Shown here piece after piece: positions 62,120-64,000 of a DNA stretch of 64,000 nucleotides (its first letter is position 1; every line of letters begins with the position of its first letter). The translations under genes were made by a program, and so were the position numbers. Below the pieces are notes generated by a model. That model was not told where the DNA came from. It made no database searches and saw only the letters and a program-made list of their open reading frames with translations. The stretch is from Anaerolineae bacterium UTCFX1 (GTDB taxonomy: Bacteria > Chloroflexota > Anaerolineae > Anaerolineales > Villigracilaceae): positions 1 through 64,000 of the forward strand of contig MWTB01000019.1 in assembly GCA_002050275.1 (NCBI GenBank), in the 5' to 3' direction.

Positions 62120-63561
62120 CGCGAGGCGTAATCGCGCAGGAACGCGAAGAACGCGTCGTCTCCCATGCGGATGTTGAGCGCTTCCATGAAGTTCGCGCCG
62201 TTGAGATACGTAGAGTTGACGTACGCGCGGAAGGTCGGCGCTTCGTAGATGGTTGTGTCCACGTAGCCCGAAGGACCGAAATAATTCACGCGAAAGTTCC
62301 ACCACCAGTCGTATGAGTTGGGATAAACATATTTATAAAAAAGCGCCTCGCTGTAGACCGACATGGCTTCATCGAGCCACGGTTCCATCGCGGGATCGTT
62401 CCCCACCAGCCCATACCACCATTGATGCGCCACTTCGTGCACGCCAATCGCCACGAGATTACTGCGCGCCGAGCCGTCGTACTCGTTGTAAAACTTCGTC
62501 GCGATAAACACCAGCCCATCATATTCCTGCCCGTCGTTTAAATTCGATTGGACGATGGACAAACTCCCATACGGGAACGGCGCGAACTGCGTCTCCCATA
62601 GACCGATGGCGCGAATCGCCGCGTTCAAGATGGCGAGTCCCTGCGTTTCGTAGCCGGGGAAATAATACGAGCGGATCTGCGCGCCGCTTGCGGTCGTATC
62701 CACAAATTGGAACTGGTCGCTCGCTGAGAGGGCGAACGTCCGCGCGCCGAAGATGCGATACCGCGTCCATTCATTGTTGGGCTCGCTCACTCCGCTTGTG
62801 GCAAAGGTGATGCTCCCCTCCGTTGCGCGGAGGTTCACTTCAAAGTCCGCCGAGTCTTGGACGAGATGTTCACCGAGATAATAATCGTCGTGCAATATCC
62901 AGCCGTTGCTAAATGGCACAATCAACGGAAACCAATCCGTGAGGTTGGTTTGCAGAGAGTCATATCCATACGGATGTTCTTTGACCTTTTGCGGAATCGA
63001 AATGCGGAAGCGCATCACAATCGTGACCTGCGAGCCGGGCGCAAGCGATTGGGGCAAATACACGGTGAACTTGTGTCCGTTCATGTCGTAGTTGAGCGCG
63101 ACGCTGTCCAGCAAAATGTTTTCGAGCGTGAATCCGCCGCGATGGTTCGGTTCGACCGCCATCACCAATTCATTGAGTGGGACGCCCGTTTGATTTGTGT
63201 ATCGAATCGTTTCATCCACGGCAAGTTGATGACCGTAATAATCAAGCAGGGCAAACAGCGTGTATTGAGTCCTCGATGAGGTTGGAGGCGAGGTCGGCGA
63301 AGGCAAGGGCGTTGACGTGAATGCAAATGTCGGCGGCGGCGTGTTGGTTGGAGGTTCAGGCGTGAAGGTGGGGATCAATGTCGGCGATTCAAGCGGGGTG
63401 GGAGTGTGCGTCACCGGCTGGAAGGGGGTCGGGGTGGGCAAGACGCTCGACGCCTGTGTGACCAGCGCGAGGGTGGGGGGAATCGTCTCGCCCTGCAGGG
63501 AGGCGCAAGAGGCGAGAAAAAAAAGAAGGACGAGAAAATTAAATCGAAGTAGAATTTTCAT
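62011..63561 (-). CDS. M1-family metallopeptidase lipoprotein
   Basis: About 516 residues from the ATG at 63561, with lipobox FLASC. A TP-rich linker (about 35-80) precedes an aminopeptidase-N-like domain: VAIGVHEVAHQWWYGLVGN (zinc HExxH) and the third ligand Glu in WLDEAMSVYSE, 18 residues later. The GAMEN motif is not obvious. It is a surface peptidase, probably nutrient-processing. A second M1 gene follows immediately upstream in the same direction. Confidence 0.92.
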   Translation of the reverse strand: MKILLRFNFLVLLFFLASCASLQGETIPPTLALVTQASSVLPTPTPFQPVTHTPTPLESPTLIPTFTPEPPTNTPPPTFAFTSTPLPSPTSPPTSSRTQYTLFALLDYYGHQLAVDETIRYTNQTGVPLNELVMAVEPNHRGGFTLENILLDSVALNYDMNGHKFTVYLPQSLAPGSQVTIVMRFRISIPQKVKEHPYGYDSLQTNLTDWFPLIVPFSNGWILHDDYYLGEHLVQDSADFEVNLRATEGSITFATSGVSEPNNEWTRYRIFGARTFALSASDQFQFVDTTASGAQIRSYYFPGYETQGLAILNAAIRAIGLWETQFAPFPYGSLSIVQSNLNDGQEYDGLVFIATKFYNEYDGSARSNLVAIGVHEVAHQWWYGLVGNDPAMEPWLDEAMSVYSEALFYKYVYPNSYDWWWNFRVNYFGPSGYVDTTIYEAPTFRAYVNSTYLNGANFMEALNIRMGDDAFFAFLRDYASRYGHGRATAYDFFAVARQNTTADISDLIRAYFRGGY

Positions 63562-63570
63562 AATGTTGCA

Positions 63571-63622
63571 TGTCATTGCGAGTGACGCTTCAGCGTCACG
63601 AAGCAATCTCCTCGCAATGACA
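63571..63622. repeat. Palindromic dispersed element (REP-like)
   Basis: The outer arms TGTCATTGCGAG and CTCGCAATGACA pair, and inside them TGACGCT/AGCGTCA. The element lies between the two M1 peptidase genes, abutting the stop of the upstream one. A degenerate relative is inside the corrinoid activator gene. Confidence 0.85.
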
Positions 63623-64000
63623 TCAATACTTATTTTTGAAATACTTCGTCATCAGATCGGATAGATCCGTTGAGGTGTGTTCGCGCAAGACGCGGAAGAA
63701 ATCAACCGCGGTGGCGCGCTTGCCTGCGTATTGAGAATAATAATCCTTGAGGAACGCGAAGAAAATTTCATCGCCGACGCGCTTGCGCAACTCTTGAAAA
63801 AATCGCGCGCCCGTTAAATACACTTTATCCCAATACGGTCTTTGCCCGCCGCCATCGTACACTTGCGTATCCACATAGCCCGCTTGTTGAAATTCAAAAT
63901 AACGATAGCCCCACCACCACGAAACCAAATCGGGATAGATCGCTTCATAATAAATTTCTTCGCTGTACGTCGCCATCGCTTCGTCGAGCCACGGCTCGAT
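63623..64000 (-). CDS. M1-family peptidase, 3' part (cut by window edge)
   Basis: The final 125 residues of a second M1 peptidase: IEPWLDEAMATYSEEIYYEAIYPD holds the third zinc-ligand Glu, and the C-terminal helical part ends YFKNKY. It is a paralogue of the adjacent downstream gene (same WLDEAM...YSE, GVRGD-like and DYYSQYAGKRATAVDFF region). The N-terminus, signal peptide and HExxH lie outside the window. Confidence 0.9.
   Translation of the reverse strand: MEPWLDEAMATYSEEIYYEAIYPDLVSWWWGYRYFEFQQAGYVDTQVYDGGGQRPYWDKVYLTGARFFQELRKRVGDEIFFAFLKDYYSQYAGKRATAVDFFRVLREHTSTDLSDLMTKYFKNKY

Noticed and set aside
1..64000. Prophage structural genes or an integrase in the window
   Set aside because: None of the proteins shows capsid, tail, terminase or recombinase motifs; the integrase implied by attR must lie outside.

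Overview
The window looks like one contig of a bacterium of about 50-58% GC, most likely a Chloroflexota of the Anaerolineae type. That placement is an inference. It rests on several lipoproteins with Thr/Pro-rich linkers, corrinoid-activation and MtaA-like genes beside metE, abundant intergenic and intragenic dispersed repeats, PadR/HAAS genes, and the general style of the proteins. No rRNA or complete tRNA is present.

Region 1 (1-17344) is accessory DNA. It opens inside a CRISPR array with a type I-C-like repeat (42 repeats, 41 spacers). The leader and cas genes lie off the left edge, and a single relic repeat of a different, I-E-like class follows the array. Next come a CorA-like membrane protein (+), a small two-TM protein (-), a radical SAM/SPASM maturase (-), and a five-gene minus-strand operon (16902 to 7761). 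The operon encodes a membrane sensor-like protein and four different P-loop NTPases, one ending in a winged helix and one in TPR-like repeats. I think this operon is the best candidate for an undescribed NTP-dependent conflict or signalling system. The region ends at a 3' tRNA-Met half (17300-17344) flanked on its left by 13-bp direct repeats. That is the arrangement of an attR site, so everything to its left may be an integrated island.

Region 2 (17425-35859, almost all minus strand) is ordinary metabolism. It holds an iron-uptake operon (FTR1 permease, EfeO-like lipoprotein, b-type cytochrome, pentaheme cytochrome c) behind a Fur-like box; sucAB; a cupin; folE; a PEP-mutase-family gene; DUF2249, DUF488 and AlkA genes; an AhpD-like protein; a DsbA/FrnE-like protein whose redox motif is encoded as TGA-Pro-Trp-Cys, with a SECIS-like hairpin (probable selenoprotein); an FAD oxidoreductase; and metE.

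Region 3 (36118-49820) holds a corrinoid activator (RACE/RamA-like), a homocysteine methyltransferase, a PLP decarboxylase, a GPH sugar symporter, a Nudix hydrolase, a LysM lipoprotein, a type IIG restriction-modification enzyme carrying two in-frame dispersed-repeat insertions, an MtaA-like URO-D protein, an HExxH protein and an SCP2-type thiolase.

Region 4 (50001-64000) holds a PilZ protein behind a structured leader, tandem PlsC acyltransferases, a dihydropyrimidinase, urocanate hydratase, an SH3-like lipoprotein, a PadR-HAAS operon with a clear operator-promoter, a RibK-like domain protein, a phosphodiesterase lipoprotein, an epoxide-hydrolase-like enzyme, an orphan AbrB antitoxin and two tandem M1 peptidases, the last cut by the window edge.
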